A stretch of 64,000 nucleotides of DNA from Rotaria sordida. Its lineage: Eukaryota > Rotifera > Eurotatoria > Philodinida > Philodinidae. Positions 26,312 through 45,153 of this stretch are shown piece by piece (position 1 is the stretch's first letter; every line of letters starts with the position of its first letter). The stretch is taken from assembly GCA_905250125.1 (NCBI GenBank), contig CAJNOL010000115.1, positions 183,939-247,938 of the forward strand. Reading direction: 5' to 3'. The notes beneath the pieces are model-generated. The model did not search any database, was not told the DNA's origin, and saw nothing but the letters and a program-made list of their open reading frames with translations. The position numbers and the translations under genes were made by a program.

Positions 26312-28723
26312 ATGACAGATAAAAAAATTTCAACAACCATCAATTCAAATGACGGAACAAATAAAATAGTTGAAAAATATCTCAAAGAAAGCGATAATGA
26401 AGAAGATAGTGGTATGTACAAGTGTTTCATTTAATTAAAGAAGAAAAAAAATCTCATTTTGTGATTATTAAGAAAAAAAAAATAACAATAACATTTAATC
26501 TTGTTATGCATATTATTCTCACATGACATGAATAAAAAAAAGTATTTCTTTTCAGTTGAAATATTTTTTAAAGGTCATTGTTATGATTAACGTCTTTCGC
26601 TATTTACATGAATAAATTCCTTCAAGCATTCGATGTCATAGATACGTGAATGCTTTTTTTTTTATTTTCCGTCGTCATCTATCATAAAACTTCTTTAATG
26701 AAGCAAGAATGCTAATCATTGAACAGGAAAAAAAATGTAAGTAATATGGTAGTTTCAAAACGATGAGTGTGTTTCTTTCATTATTACAATAAGATAAAAA
26801 ACAGCGAGAAATGAGCTCACACCTGACTTTTCCTATTATGCTTTCACGCGTAGGTTGTCGTTTGACACATGCTCATATTCCCGTGTAATATGACAAGATT
26901 CTTCTTTTTCTAAAAAAAAAAAGTTTTTTTTTTGTTCTTCTAACTAAAAAAAAAAAATCAGTATGAATATTCCTTTTTTTATTCTTTTGATACTACAGTA
27001 ATCATTGTCTGTAGCCTCGATTGATTTTGAAGAAGAAAAAAAAACCGAACATCTGGCCATATGCTTTGGTTGGGTACTAATAAATCAAATTTGCAAGTTC
27101 TGTTTTTTGAAACGTTATTTACTATCTAGATTGTTTTTGTTCCTCCTCTCTTCCCCCTCCCTCTCTCTCGCTCTCTCTTTCTCTCTCTCTCTTTCTCTAT
27201 ACCTATCTTCTTCCTCGAACTCGACGAGCAAGAGAAAAAAGAAACAGAAAAAAAAGTAGAAAAATAGGCCGCACAACAACAAGTATACCGGCTACACTGA
27301 ACACATTATACACTTACACGACATGATGATCCTATCGACTACTTATTGTAACACTTAAAAATAGTAGAATTATATTTTGTAACGTGCTTAAAAACAAAGA
27401 ATTAGAAAATCATATTAGAAATTGTATAATGACATCTAAAACAAATAAAAAATTAGTAACAACAACAACAACAACAATAACAGCAGCAACAGTATCAACT
27501 TCCGTTTCACAGCAATTTGCCAGTCAATTGGAAGGTTTTATTGAGTGTGAGTAATCATTAATAGTTTTTATTGAAAAATAAATTTCAAAATTAGTATTTA
27601 GTTCTATCATTGAAAATAGTCAATTGAATATTATTGTATTAATAAGAAACATATTGACATATTTTTGCCTGATGGCGTCACTACATAGTCAATATAAAAT
27701 AACTAAAGGGAAAATTCCCTATGTGTATGAATATTAACTTCATTTTTTTAATTAAGAAATTTGTATCTTTTCTAGTCGTATACAATCATATAGATGACGT
27801 ATATAAACTCTCTTATCTTTCTTGGAAAAAAGAATGTCTATGATTCTTTCTAAAATTAATACCTTTTATTTTCTACACATATGATAAACTTAAAATGAAA
27901 TTTAAAAAAAATTATTGTGAAGAAGTTTGATTTTTGTTGTTAATTTTAAACGATCATTATCTTCAGATAGAAATCTAACGAAATAATAGAGAAATTGATG
28001 AGATTTGATAAGACAGATAGTTGAAATTCATTTAAGGTTAATTGACAAATATGAAATCATTTTTATTAAATATTTTCTAGCTGATGAAGAAGAAACTGCA
28101 GTACCTGCTTCAGCTCAAAGTCTTGGTATTCGTGCACAAAAAAAATTACTAAGGTAATAAAATACATATGAGAAAAAAAACCAACAATAAAGAACAATAT
28201 TCATTTTTCTTTTAGTAAAATTTCATCAAAATCAGTTGTTAAAGTTTTTATTGATGACACTAGTAGTCATGTATTAGACAATTTACATAAATTAATACGT
28301 GCTTATTCAGATAGTAAAAAAGAAGCTGACAAATTACTTAAATCAATAATAAAAACAATTGTTAAATTGGGTATATTATATAAAAATAATTTATTTAATG
28401 AATATGAATTAAAATTAATTGAAGATTTTCGTAGTCGTTTTCATTCATTATCAAAAGCAATTGTTACATTTTATGAAGTTGATTTTACATTTGATCGTGT
28501 TTTTTTAACACGTATGTGTAGAGAATGTCAAGATTTAACACATAAAATTATATCAACACATTTAACACAAAAATCTCATATACGTATTGATTATATATTT
28601 AATTATTTATCAAATTTACAATTTATTGAATATGTTTTTAATTCAAATTCAACGGCAACTCGTGCAATTATTAAAGAAATTGTTCAAGATATGAATTCAT
28701 TAATGGATGCTGGACTACTATGA
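26312..28723 (+). CDS. TNFAIP8: TNFAIP8 (TIPE) family protein, two alternative first exons
   Basis: TIPE proteins are cytosolic, helical phosphoinositide-transfer and death-effector-like regulators of apoptosis and inflammation. Common exons 28081-28153 and 28216-28723 encode the whole TIPE homology domain: SLGIRAQKKLLSKISSKSVV, KVFIDDTSSHVLDNL, KKEADKLLKSIIKTIVKLGI, VDFTFDRVFL, and TQKSHIRIDYIFNYLSN near the end. Two first coding exons precede them, 26312-26411 (MTDKKISTTINSND...) and 27429-27546 (MTSKTNKKLVTTTTT...). Both end in phase 1 with good donors (GTATGT, GTGAGT), so either splices in frame, giving 226 or 232 residues. The choice changes only the disordered N terminus. Vertebrate TNFAIP8 also has alternative N termini. 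An AATAAA lies at 29372-29377. Confidence 0.93.
27429..27546 (+). CDS. TNFAIP8: Alternative first coding exon of TNFAIP8 (isoform B)
   Basis: 118 bases from ATG encode a threonine-rich start ending ASQLEGFIE, then GTGAGT. It joins 28081 in phase 1, creating FIES-DEEE. It sits downstream of a CT-rich stretch (27145-27205) that may belong to its own promoter. Confidence 0.75.
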
Positions 28724-31700
28724 TTTATATTGAGACACGTTATTGCTATGCATGCTTTATTTTAATCAATTGTCAATGCTTGGGTGTTCTGTGTATAAAC
28801 ATTTTTTTTTTGCATTCGCTTTTTTTTCTCATTATATATCTTTTTTTTTCTAAGTAAAGAATCTTGATGTTTATTATCATAATTTCAGTTTAAATTAGAG
28901 TTATTTTAAATGACGATGGTGAATTTCTATATTATGAAAGATTTATACAAACAAAGAAAAAAACAAGCACGTTTCATTTTCTTTTGATAGATTCGGTTTT
29001 GACAAGCATTTAAAAGGATATAATTTATTAGAAGATGAAGTTTGATTATTATTAATTCAGACATCGTATGAATAAATAGAATTATATTATTATATGAATA
29101 TAGGATTAGACACCAGAGAGACTTCAATATGTCATCAAGCTTGTCTAAGATAGACAGACAGACACAAGTCCTAATTTTTGTATCTATCACAAACTAGTTA
29201 GGCCTGTTAAAATTAGCAAGACATCAAAATATATAGTGATTCATCTTTGCGCTTAGAATATATGTAATGGTTCTTTTTTTACTATTTTGATTATATATAA
29301 TTATGACTAATTATAGATAATAACAACGTTGTTCATTTCCCATTTATTTGTTTAGTTTGTTTATTTCTTTCAATAAATTACTGTTTACAATTTCTAACCA
29401 ATTATTATTATTTTCTTATACAAATTATTGACTAATTCATATTTATGTTGTTGTAATAGGACAGCAGCACATGATATATCCTCTTAAGCTAATTCATCAA
29501 ATCCATTGAAAAGGTTATTACTAAAAACAGAGGTTTTGTTTTTGATCGTTCATGTTTTCTTTGTGGTTTATTGTTGACAGATGTATACTATATCTAATTA
29601 ATAAATGCTTCACATCGTCATATGGTGTTAGTGTACATAGATTTCTTGCCTTTGTATTAGGACAGTCTTCTGTTTCTATTCAATTATCATCATAATAGTA
29701 TTATGTTTAAAAATAGCTTATTAGTGCATTCCCATTGGGACTAAAATGGGAAACTCGCATGTTTTCTTTAGTCTCATTACACTAATACAAAATATGTAAA
29801 AAGAAAAAAATCTCTAGCAGATCACGGTTGTTTTCCAAGAATAATCGATCGCCCGAAAAACGATCTGTCTTATTTATGTCTATATGTCAAACAGAAATTT
29901 TTTCTTCTTTTTACTAATTCTCTATGGTTTGTTGGCCTTGTTGCTATTCATTCGATGTCCTTCATTTTCGCATTCCGCTTTTCTTAATTTAACATTATTA
30001 TTATTCTAACTATTGGTTTAACTGACAAATAAGCCTGTTACACATATCCAATATATCTATAGTAGATTCCAACACACTATTATATATCTCAATAAGCTCA
30101 CAAATACTAACATTGACTATTTTCCAAAGGTATAACTTAATCATATGACGACTGTTACAAATCAATGTATCACTACCAATCATCGATGACATTTTCAATA
30201 ACAATTTTTATCTGTACAAAACCCAAAAGCTGCACTACTTAAAACAATCATAAACATATTCCAGTCCTTACAATTTCGAGAAAGACTTCGAAACATTCTA
30301 GAATACTCTAAGCCTTGTTGTTAATACCATTCAGCACCGTTTTTTACGTTACTAAGAAACTCTGAAAAAAGAAGTCTGAAGCTTGTTGTCCTTGGTTACT
30401 ACGAAAAAGTATTCAAGGATCGGTCAAGATAATGTAAGTTCCACAAAAGAATATACAGATTATAAGAAGTTGGTCGACGAAAACAAATGATAGACTTCGA
30501 TCAACTAAAGACGTTCATAGTCTGTCATAAGTAAGTCAGGCATTTAAAAAATAGGTTTGTTTGGACCTCTATTAGGTATGTATTGATCAGATTTCAGTGC
30601 ATTTCGTCTATTTGAATACGACCAACGATGAGGTTCCTGTAACAAACCATTTTTTTCTGTTTAATATTTATATGTGAAAATAATAGTAAGCATTCAAATA
30701 AAGGTGAACGAATTATTGTATTTTGAAAATTACTTAAAATAATCTGTATCTATTTCATAGACAATATGGTTATTTTTGGTAGCATAACATTTCATCTTTT
30801 GTTCTTCCTAGACAGTAAGGATAGGATCTAGAAATAGAAACTCACTCGTATCTGTCGATCTGTTCGTCTATAACATAGTTACCGTATGATAAGTATGGTA
30901 CAAATTATCATATAGTAACTGTGAGACAAATAACTGCGTAGGATAACAAAAAAGGTACGTATGCATTATGATACATATTACCAAGGAATACTATTCCAGA
31001 ACAAAGAATACAAAACTTATGCATTCCGTATATGACAGTATACGACTGTAATTTGGTGCTCGGGGAAATACAGTGGTAATACTGAGCCATGTAATATGTC
31101 AGTATGCGAACATTTACGCTCGTTTACGATCGTTCTTATTCGATCTGAGATGTCTTTAGAAATGATAATCTTTGTTAAGTTATTGAATGGTTTGATCGAT
31201 TGTTCAATATTATATACATGAGGATGCAATGCAATATTTATTATGAGTTAGAGAGTGAATCTGAACGTATGATTATGATTAACTAAAATCATACTATTAG
31301 CATTATGTGATATTAATTCTTTTTGGCAATAGAAAAGCGCTAATTAACTATTTGTAAATAATTGTGTTGATTTCTATGTAATCTTTATAAATCAATAAAT
31401 ATATAGCATACGTTTTATTTCAAACATAAAAAATACTATGAATGATAAAAAGTCGCAATGTTTTCCATTTCAAGTTTTTTATTTAAAATATTCAACCATT
31501 GAGCTTTTTGTAGGAAAATCAATAACATTGCATATATAAACAAAACTCCATTAGACAAGTATAGCATATTCAAAATCATTTTTTTTTACAAACATAAAAA
31601 TCAAATTGTAAGTTACACAAAAAAAAATGATTTTGTGAAACGGATCGCTTTTATATGTCAAATCACCTCTTGTATTTATCTAGTACTTAACTTAATGCAC

Positions 31701-33298
31701 GTTTTATCACAATGCATCTATATGCATATCTCTATTTCGTTAATCTAAGACCACCAAGTGAATCGAGTTACGATGAATATTACTTGTTATGCAAGCACCA
31801 TTTATACTCCAGAAAACCAACACATCGTAATATGTTCAAATCAGCTAATCAATCTTTAACAATTAATAAATTATATTCCTACTTAAACAATATTGAACTA
31901 CCGATAAAGTCATATTGAATAACTTAATCAATGCTGATCATTGAAATCATATTGGCCAGGCGTTCGTTTTAACCTTATTACACGATTGTTTGAACCGTAT
32001 TGAAGATAGACACATACAGAAGAATTTCTGTTTCTAAATGTTACCATTTCAATCCAATGAATTTCGCTGTACTATCATTACACTCCAGAATTCTCAAAAT
32101 CTTGTATAATGATAGAAACAATGATTTTATGACAATCATTCCTTCAAATTATTAGTTATAACTCGAGAAAATGGAAGATGAAGGCAGTTTGATTCAACAA
32201 ATTCATTGAATCTAAGATAATATTTCACTGTTTATGATCTCGACTACACATAAACTTCACTTCTTCGTTGATAAATATTTATATATTACTCACAATATAA
32301 TGCCTATAGAATCAACTAGAAAAATCACTCCAAAACATTCAAGATCATTTGACCTTACATAGACGATCAATGATGAAAATATTCTTGTGAATCAAGTACA
32401 AGAATGCAAGAAGTGCTTTTAACCATTCTCTCACTTTTTATAATGACAATTGAAAATTCAGATATATAAATAGAAGTATTTCATCTGTTAATTAAAAACT
32501 GATAATTTATGTTTTCAATGATTTCATAACTATAATCATTCTTTAAAACATGCATCATTACTAATCCCATTTTTATGATGTCTACATTAAGATATAGAAT
32601 TGCAAAAAAAAATATCAATCGAAAGCGATTCGAATATATTTTCAAAAGAACGTCTCATGTAAAACATTTTAACTCAAATGTGTTCGCTCCAAAAAAAAGA
32701 AATAATCTTCTTCAGTCTCAAATAAAAACTTCTCGTACAACACAAATCACTTCTCTGTATGTCATGATCGATATGTGTGTGACAGAAAATATGTCTAGTT
32801 CATATGATGAAGTATGCCTAGTTATAATACCTTAATTTAAAGTTATTATTTGAACATAAACAGTAAGAAATCTTAGCTTGTAATTAAAATTCAATAAGAA
32901 AAATTTCGTTTAATAATATATGCACAATGAACTTGACTAAAACAAACATTATATTGAATATAAAATATTCTTGTTGAATGGTTCAACAAAAAAAAAAAAG
33001 AAAATTCAAGCAAATGTGATTATTCTTCTTTGTAAAGCAATCATGAAAGCAACAAAAAAGAAATGTATGAAGAAAACGATTGAAAGACGATGGAGAGAGA
33101 GAGAGCAAGAGCAAAAGAAAATTTTGAAACTATGTCGTTACACACAAACACATATATACACGACACCCTGTCAACTTTTTTTTTTCTATTGTGTTTTCTG
33201 TTTACTTTGTTCGCGTTTGATTAGGTGTGTTCGGAGACAAATGGGATGAAGTCTCTATCTTTTATTGAACTGTAATATATAATATAGATTCAATATCA
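28724..33298. other. Large intergenic stretch, no gene seen
   Basis: About 4.6 kb. The first few hundred bases are probably TNFAIP8 3' UTR. The remainder has only short frames with no family resemblance, no tRNA or rRNA pattern, and no obvious element ends. Purine-rich sequence with GAGAGAGAG lies at 33086-33112, upstream of MAP3K19. Confidence 0.4.
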
Positions 33299-38892
<5,594 letters not shown>

Positions 38893-40958
38893 AAAAAAAA
38901 TTCTTTTTTTTTTAATTTCTCTCTAAAGCGAATTATTGTCTTTCAAATATTCGTTACATATTGTGTTTTATCATAGACGAAATTTTTTTCTATTCACTGG
39001 TGTTTTGTGTATATTTTTTTTTTCTTCCAATTTTGTTATTTATGTGTTAAGAAGCACAAAAATACATAATCTCACATTATCATTCATTCCTTGCTTTTTT
39101 GAAAATTTCCGTTTTTGAGATTGATACTTAGATACAGCTTCTTTCCGACGAACCCAACATTTATTATAAGGGCATCACGCCTCGGTTTTGACCGTTTCTG
39201 GTTCTCGAAGACGGTACAATCGATCAAACTGAAATTTTTACACCAAAAAATATAGAGACATATATTCAAGGGAAAACAAATTTGAAGTGGACTTCTGTGA
39301 GCTTTGCTGGAAAACCCTAATTTTCATAGAGTCGCATTCTAGTACATTACGATCCTCATCAAATTTTATCCGATTGGACTGAAAATTTTGTTTTTTTTTT
39401 TTGGAGATACGAAAGGCTATATCTCAGAGGTAATTTTCAACTTTTCCAAAAATTCCATTTTCTTCGTTTTAATGAGAGAAATATGTAAAATTTTGATGCC
39501 AAAATTGAGATCTTGGTCTTTAGGACTCTGTGGATCCGGGTAGGAAAGTGGAAAATGAAAACGACCAATTTTATCTCTGGAGAATACTTCCAAGTATCAA
39601 TAGTAAAAATTTCAGCTCGATTGGACAAAATTAAATGGGAATCGTACGTAACCAATATGCTATCCTCTGAAAACCAGATTTTCCCAGAAAAAAAACGCTA
39701 AAATCCACTTCAAAATGTTTTCCTCGAACACGTGTCTTCTTATTTTTGGTCTAAAACATTCACCTTTATCGATTATATCGTCTTCAAGAGCCAAAAAGAG
39801 TCAAAACCACCAGGATACTCTTAAAAGAACTACTCAATAGCGCAAGTTTCTTTTTTGTTTAAGTAAAATTACCACATTACTAAATATGACATATCTTTTA
39901 TCTTGTATCGAAAAAATAATGAGATAGTTTCGAATGACACAATAGAATTATCTCTTAGATCATTGTAAAGAACTACAAGCACTTTCAAGCGTTTTAATTT
40001 TCTTAACCGATTCTTTTGTTTTTTACTAGAACGTATATATTAGATTGATTTCTTAGAGTAATAAAATTTTGGCTATGTATTCATCTAATCAATTAATAGA
40101 TTTCTCCATATATACTATTGTATCCATTTTATTGAAACTAAAATTTAAAAATTAATAAACAAATACAAAAATCGTTCTGATTTAGATTCTAACGATGCCT
40201 ATTGCTGACTGAAGAAAATCTCAAATTTAATATTGACATTTAAGAAAAAAAAAAAGAACGTCATAGAATGTATAATAAAACCTTTACAAATGAACAACTC
40301 CTAATTATGAACGATCTCAGGTTAGACGGGGCGATTCTTTGCTGGAAATGATTCTCTGTAATGTAAATACTTTTTTCTGCGGTCTCTCTTGCCTATCATT
40401 TGGCTTGAGTGTACGACGGCTCAGTACACTTTATCTATGAATCCACTATCGTATGTACGAAGAAAATAATAGCATCACGATGCGGAAAAAAAAACTATAT
40501 CTTGTGTTATAATTGAAAAATCTTTCATTTCAAATCATTTAGATGAAAATAAATGAATAAATGGCTAAGCTTGTATCCTAAGACTAATGTAGACGCAAAT
40601 ATCCTAGAAGCTTTTCTTTGTTTCACAACAAACCATGCATCAACTTTCTAAATTGAACACTTCTTCTATATAGTGAACATTTTTTAATAGTTTCCATGAT
40701 GTTTATACAATAGAGACATATTACTGTACCTTTTTCTTTTTGTTTATCTCTGCTTTGTTATAGAAACATGACAGTTATTTTAACATTATTAGTATGTTAT
40801 TTTTTCTTTTAAATAGAAAAAAAAAACGACATCATTAAAATTTATTAAGATGAGTGAAGATAAATGTTGACATTCCATAAAAGAATATTTGTATTATAAG
40901 TTCTATATATACAAATGTCATATGAACATAATAAAAGAAGAATATAATATCTATATTT
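38893..40958. other. Intergenic between convergent genes
   Basis: No gene seen. Contains the second copy of repeat R1. Both flanking genes (MAP3K19 from the left, the unrecognised minus-strand gene from the right) end into this stretch. Confidence 0.45.
39311..39650. repeat. Dispersed repeat family R1, copy B
   Basis: Counterpart of 3471-3740. It keeps the same landmark order (CATAGAGTCGCAT, TTTTATCCGATTGGACTGA, TAATGAGAGAA, GAAAACGACC, AGTAAAAATTTCAG) but is about 70 bases longer, with an extra segment around 39495-39540. The TCCGATTGGACTGA block recurs inverted near 39615. Confidence 0.6.
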
Positions 40959-41840
40959 TTATCGAACTGCACGTGAACGAGAAAGTGTAGGAATAAAATC
41001 ACGTTTTTCTTCACGATGTAAATGCATTCGATTATTGATTAATTCAGAACAAGGATGATGACCACGACGAAGTTGTTGTATTGTTGGAAAATAACTACGT
41101 GTTAATTGTTCAATTTGTTCATGAAGACGTACACGAGATGACATAATTGATTCGTGTAAGAGATTTTCTAATGAGAATACATTTGGTAATCTTAAATGCA
41201 TATTATTAGAATTAAATATATGTTTTGTTGTTGTTGTTCTTCGTGTTTGTAAAACTTTAACTGTTGTTAATTGTGGATGATGAACATTTTGATATCGATT
41301 ATTTTTTGTTTTATTTATATGAGGTTTTTCAAATGATACAACTGATTCATATAAAAGTCTATCAATAGATGATGTTTGAGATTTTACATCATCATTTTTT
41401 ACACTTGGACATTTATTTTGTTTTGCTATGGTCGGTACAGCACGTAATGTTTGTCCCGAATAACCGCTATTAATCAATGCGTTTGATATAGCATCAACAA
41501 TTGTAGATGTTGAATCTGTCGGTATTGGAGGCATTTCAACAATTAAACTAACCAATACTGGACCAGTCAGATGTTTACTATGATTTGAAGATCGAATTCC
41601 TGTTGTTTGATTATTCGACTTATTATTATTATTGTTATTATTATTACTGTTATTATTATTGTTACTTTTATTATTATTTTTAATAAGAGGTTTTGGACGT
41701 GTTACTGGACGATTTATTGGTGATTGTTGAGCATGCGATGGAGGTACTGTATAATAAATTTCATATGCATCAGTTTGAACAATTGGTAATGACAAATTAA
41801 CTTGACGAATTGGACGTATTGCCTTTGGTCTTTTTCTCAT
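40959..41840 (-). CDS. Unrecognised single-exon protein, basic and low complexity
   Basis: 293 residues from ATG (MRKRPKAIRPIRQVNLSLP...) to a stop at 40959. I do not recognise a family. The N terminus is strongly basic; a poly-Asn/Ser tract covers about residues 54-78 (AAT/AAC codons); a more regular stretch VSLIVEMPPIPTDSTSTIV and DAISNALINSG lies near 97-125. The C-terminal part is Arg/His-rich, with a probable helix NVFSLENLLHESIMSS, RVRLHEQIEQLTRSYFP (about 219-252). Codon use matches that of the confident neighbouring genes, which together with the length supports real coding. No signal peptide or membrane segment. It faces MAP3K19 tail to tail. Confidence 0.65.
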   Translation of the reverse strand: MRKRPKAIRPIRQVNLSLPIVQTDAYEIYYTVPPSHAQQSPINRPVTRPKPLIKNNNKSNNNNNSNNNNNNNNKSNNQTTGIRSSNHSKHLTGPVLVSLIVEMPPIPTDSTSTIVDAISNALINSGYSGQTLRAVPTIAKQNKCPSVKNDDVKSQTSSIDRLLYESVVSFEKPHINKTKNNRYQNVHHPQLTTVKVLQTRRTTTTKHIFNSNNMHLRLPNVFSLENLLHESIMSSRVRLHEQIEQLTRSYFPTIQQLRRGHHPCSELINNRMHLHREEKRDFIPTLSRSRAVR

Positions 41841-43574
41841 GATTATAGTCTTTTTTACTTTTTTATTTTGTTAATGAAAATTTTTATTTTGATGTTTCAA
41901 ATAAAAATTGATTGAATTTTTCTTTTTTGTGTACCACCGAACTATATTTTTATTTATTGACAATAGAAAAATAACAAAATCAGTTGCAATAAGCCAAATA
42001 TAATTTACGTTGTTTTTTCTTATTGAATTCAATTTTTTTTTTATTTTTTAATCAACTTATTCTTTTTTCATTATGAAACCTTTTCATTATTTGACTTGTC
42101 CAATGTTTATTTACAATTTAGATTCTCATATCAATAACGTCTTTATGAATGGAAGAACGAAATTAAGTGAAACGAGTCCCTAGTGATTTCTCTCTCGTAT
42201 GTTATTATACCATGGTGGTCCGCCCTCAATTAATCCTTTGTGACCAACAGCTACTTCCGATCGTTAATTGAACGACATTGGACAGCTGTCTATTTCATTA
42301 AGAAAATAGAAAAGCTCTTCCTTTTTTTTCTTTTCTTTTCTTTCTTCTTTTTTTTGTCTCAATTAATTATTGTTGATATTCTTGCTATTTTTATTGGATA
42401 GGATATGCATCGAATGTTATCATTGATTCTATGATTACTATTGGATGATATTATGAGGAAGACACAAACATAATCAAAAAATAATCAAATCACCCAGTAG
42501 CAAGCTGAGATAGAAATGATGAATGATAATAGATTGTCGAAGGTGACGTACGATGCATAGCTTAGAAAAATATTGACGATTGGATCATAATCAAACAATA
42601 ACATATAACATCATACTTCAATTTTTAATCACTTGCATATTGATAATGATGATAGTTGATTACAGTTTGCACACAGCAAGAAAGAATTTCATCATTTTTC
42701 ATATGTTGAAAAGACAAATATCAAAACTGTATAATAGCATTGGCAAGGGCATAACTTACCACTGAAGACAGGAGGGAGCACGCAGCATAGGCAAGTTTAA
42801 AAACCATGGGAAGGGTGTTACGCTCCGTGCGCGCCTTTCATTAGCTACGCTCCTGAACATAAGTCTAAAATATCCAATATTGTGCTTTATTTAATGAAGT
42901 AAAATAGCTTTGCAAAAAGAACTTTACATTCCCATAGGATCGGTCTTGTTCTACAAATGAACTTAAGAAAAATTCTCTTTAATTTAATGTTAAAATCTTC
43001 TGAACAAGTAATTAATCACTGTTACGATTAAAGATTTCTTTCTTTCTTTTTTTAATATTTGATCTATACAATATGTTTGTTATCAATATATGATATTCAC
43101 ACATGCAATTACGCTCTCTTATCTCCGTGTGTCGTCTTTCGATCAGACAGTACTATCGAAAGAACAATTTGGAACTTGTTGGTATTTAGGTAACCTTTAA
43201 ATAAAAGAACTGTCATCTTGACTATATAACCAGGTATTGTCTTAATCTATCATTATATGTACAGAATGATAACAATCAATTGTATACTACTGGTTGATGT
43301 TTATATTTAAGCATAAGCGCATACGTTCTAAAAATAATATCTCTCTTCTCTTCTAACATTCATCCAATCGTTATCATTCATAATATATAACAATGATGAT
43401 TCTCAGAAAATAATGAGATATCTTTCTTTCTCTCTCTCTCTCTCTTTTTTTCCCCCTCTAACTGTGTTTTACACAGCAGGATATGCAAACGATCATTGTT
43501 ATACTCTCATTGGTTCTTAGTCGTATATCATAAGCAATATATTGAGATTCAATTTGTTTTGTATAATATAGAAA
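41841..43574. other. Intergenic between divergent genes
   Basis: Shared upstream region of the minus-strand gene ending at 41840 and BARX. No gene seen. It has a locally GC-richer patch at 42755-42852 and a CT microsatellite at about 43428-43446, roughly 130 bases before the BARX ATG. Confidence 0.4.
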
Positions 43575-45153
43575 ATGACTTTTACTGATAAACCATTACC
43601 ATTTTCAATTGATGATATTCTTAAATATGAAAAATCAAAAACATCAATCTATCCAACATTTATACAACGATCTTATCAATTTCCATCATTATTACCAACA
43701 TCTTATCTTTCATTTTCAACAACAACAACTAAACATTCATGTTCTGGTAGGAAGATTTCAAAAGTTTTTGAGAAAAATGAAATTATTTTGTAATTTATTC
43801 TTCTTATAGAACATCGATTAACACATTGTAATTCAAATTTACATAATTGTCATTTATCAACATTACCATTAAATTCAACATATCCTAATTTGGATACATT
43901 TATTCATCATCGACGTTGTCGACGAACACGAACAGTTTTTTCTGGTAAGAAATTAAATATAAAAAATCTCATTGAGTTTTTCTTTCTTCTTCTTTCTTTA
44001 AAGATGCTCAATTACTTGGTCTTGAAAAACGTTTTGAAACACAAAAATATCTATCAACACCAGATCGTATTGAACTTGCTGATATGTTACGTTTATCTCA
44101 ATTACAAGTTAAAACTTGGTATCTATAAAACATTTATTATTATTTTAAAATAATAATTATTTCTTTTCTTTTTTAGGTATCAAAATCGTCGAATGAAATG
44201 GAAAAAACAAGTATGTATATATTAGTAATGAGCGCGTAGTCAATCGTTTTTAGTCTCGATCCCGATGCCATCGAGACCAAGACCATCTTGCCCATATCGA
44301 ATGTTCGCATCAGAAATAAAGAAGGATGGATGTAACCTCAATAACTTGACAATGGCAACAGCTGTCGACCTACGGTTTTCAGCAATTGAAAGAGCAATAC
44401 TCCGGATGTCTTTTTGTCTGATACTATATAAGACAAAATTATTGTAAAATCCATCATCTTCGCAAAGCTTTGTAAAAAACATGTATGAAAATGGTGTTCT
44501 ATTTCAAGAAAATTTACTAAAGATCAACAGAATTTCATAGAATTTAATTAAATAGATACATAATTTTGTTTGCTTAACATTGACATATGAAAAGATAATC
44601 ACTTGAATTGTGCCTTGAACTATAGATCTGAAGCCTCTTCATATTGGGCGCACGTCTAAATCAAAATTTTCTTGAAATAGAACACCATTTTCATGCATTT
44701 TGTTCTTGAATGCTTTGCAAAGATGATGGTTTTTGAAATAATTTTGTCCTATATACTATCAGACAAAAAGACATTCGAAAGTTCTGCTCTTTCATTTATT
44801 GAAAACGATTGGTCGATGGCTGTTGCTGTTGTGAAATTATTGAGTTTATACTCATCCGTCTTTAATTTTGGGGCAGATATTAGTATATATATATATTTAC
44901 GATCTTATTTCTTTTTCAGGTATTACAACAGGGATGTAAAGAAGCACCAACAAAACCAAAAGGTCGTCCTAAAAAAAATTCAATACCATCTTATGCAGAA
45001 TTACAAAGAATTGAAAATGAAAAACAAATAGGTACTTTAACGGTCTCATCTTCATGTACATCAGATGATGATGAAAATACATCTCACTCAATGCATTATA
45101 CGGATGATGATGATGATGATGATCAAGATCAATTTATTGATATTGAACAATAA
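43575..45153 (+). CDS. BARX: BARX homeobox transcription factor
   Basis: Exons 43575-43746, 43810-43944, 44004-44118, 44177-44210, 44920-45153; 690 nt, 229 residues. An FSIDDIL motif near residue 11 is typical of the N terminus of BAR/NK-type homeoproteins. The homeodomain spans about residues 94-153: [55 protein letters not shown], with W141, Q143 (position 50) and N144 (position 51). Immediately after it, [16 protein letters not shown] matches the conserved BARX1/BARX2 C-terminal extension, which separates it from BARHL. The protein ends in acidic D-rich sequence. It should bind DNA in the nucleus and pattern tissue. An intron splits the homeodomain at the W48 codon. The last intron (709 bases) carries a long inverted repeat. 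Confidence 0.94.
44307..44880. repeat. Long inverted repeat in the last BARX intron
   Basis: Left arm 44307-44516 and right arm 44664-44880 are reverse complements at roughly 80% by eye. Landmarks: GAAAATGGTGTTCTATTTCA at 44488 against TGAAATAGAACACCATTTTC near 44674, and TGTCTTTTTGTCTGATA near 44407 against TATCAGACAAAAAGACAT near 44756. The spacer is about 147 bases. It resembles a foldback/MITE-like element; the arms have diverged and encode nothing obvious. Confidence 0.8.
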
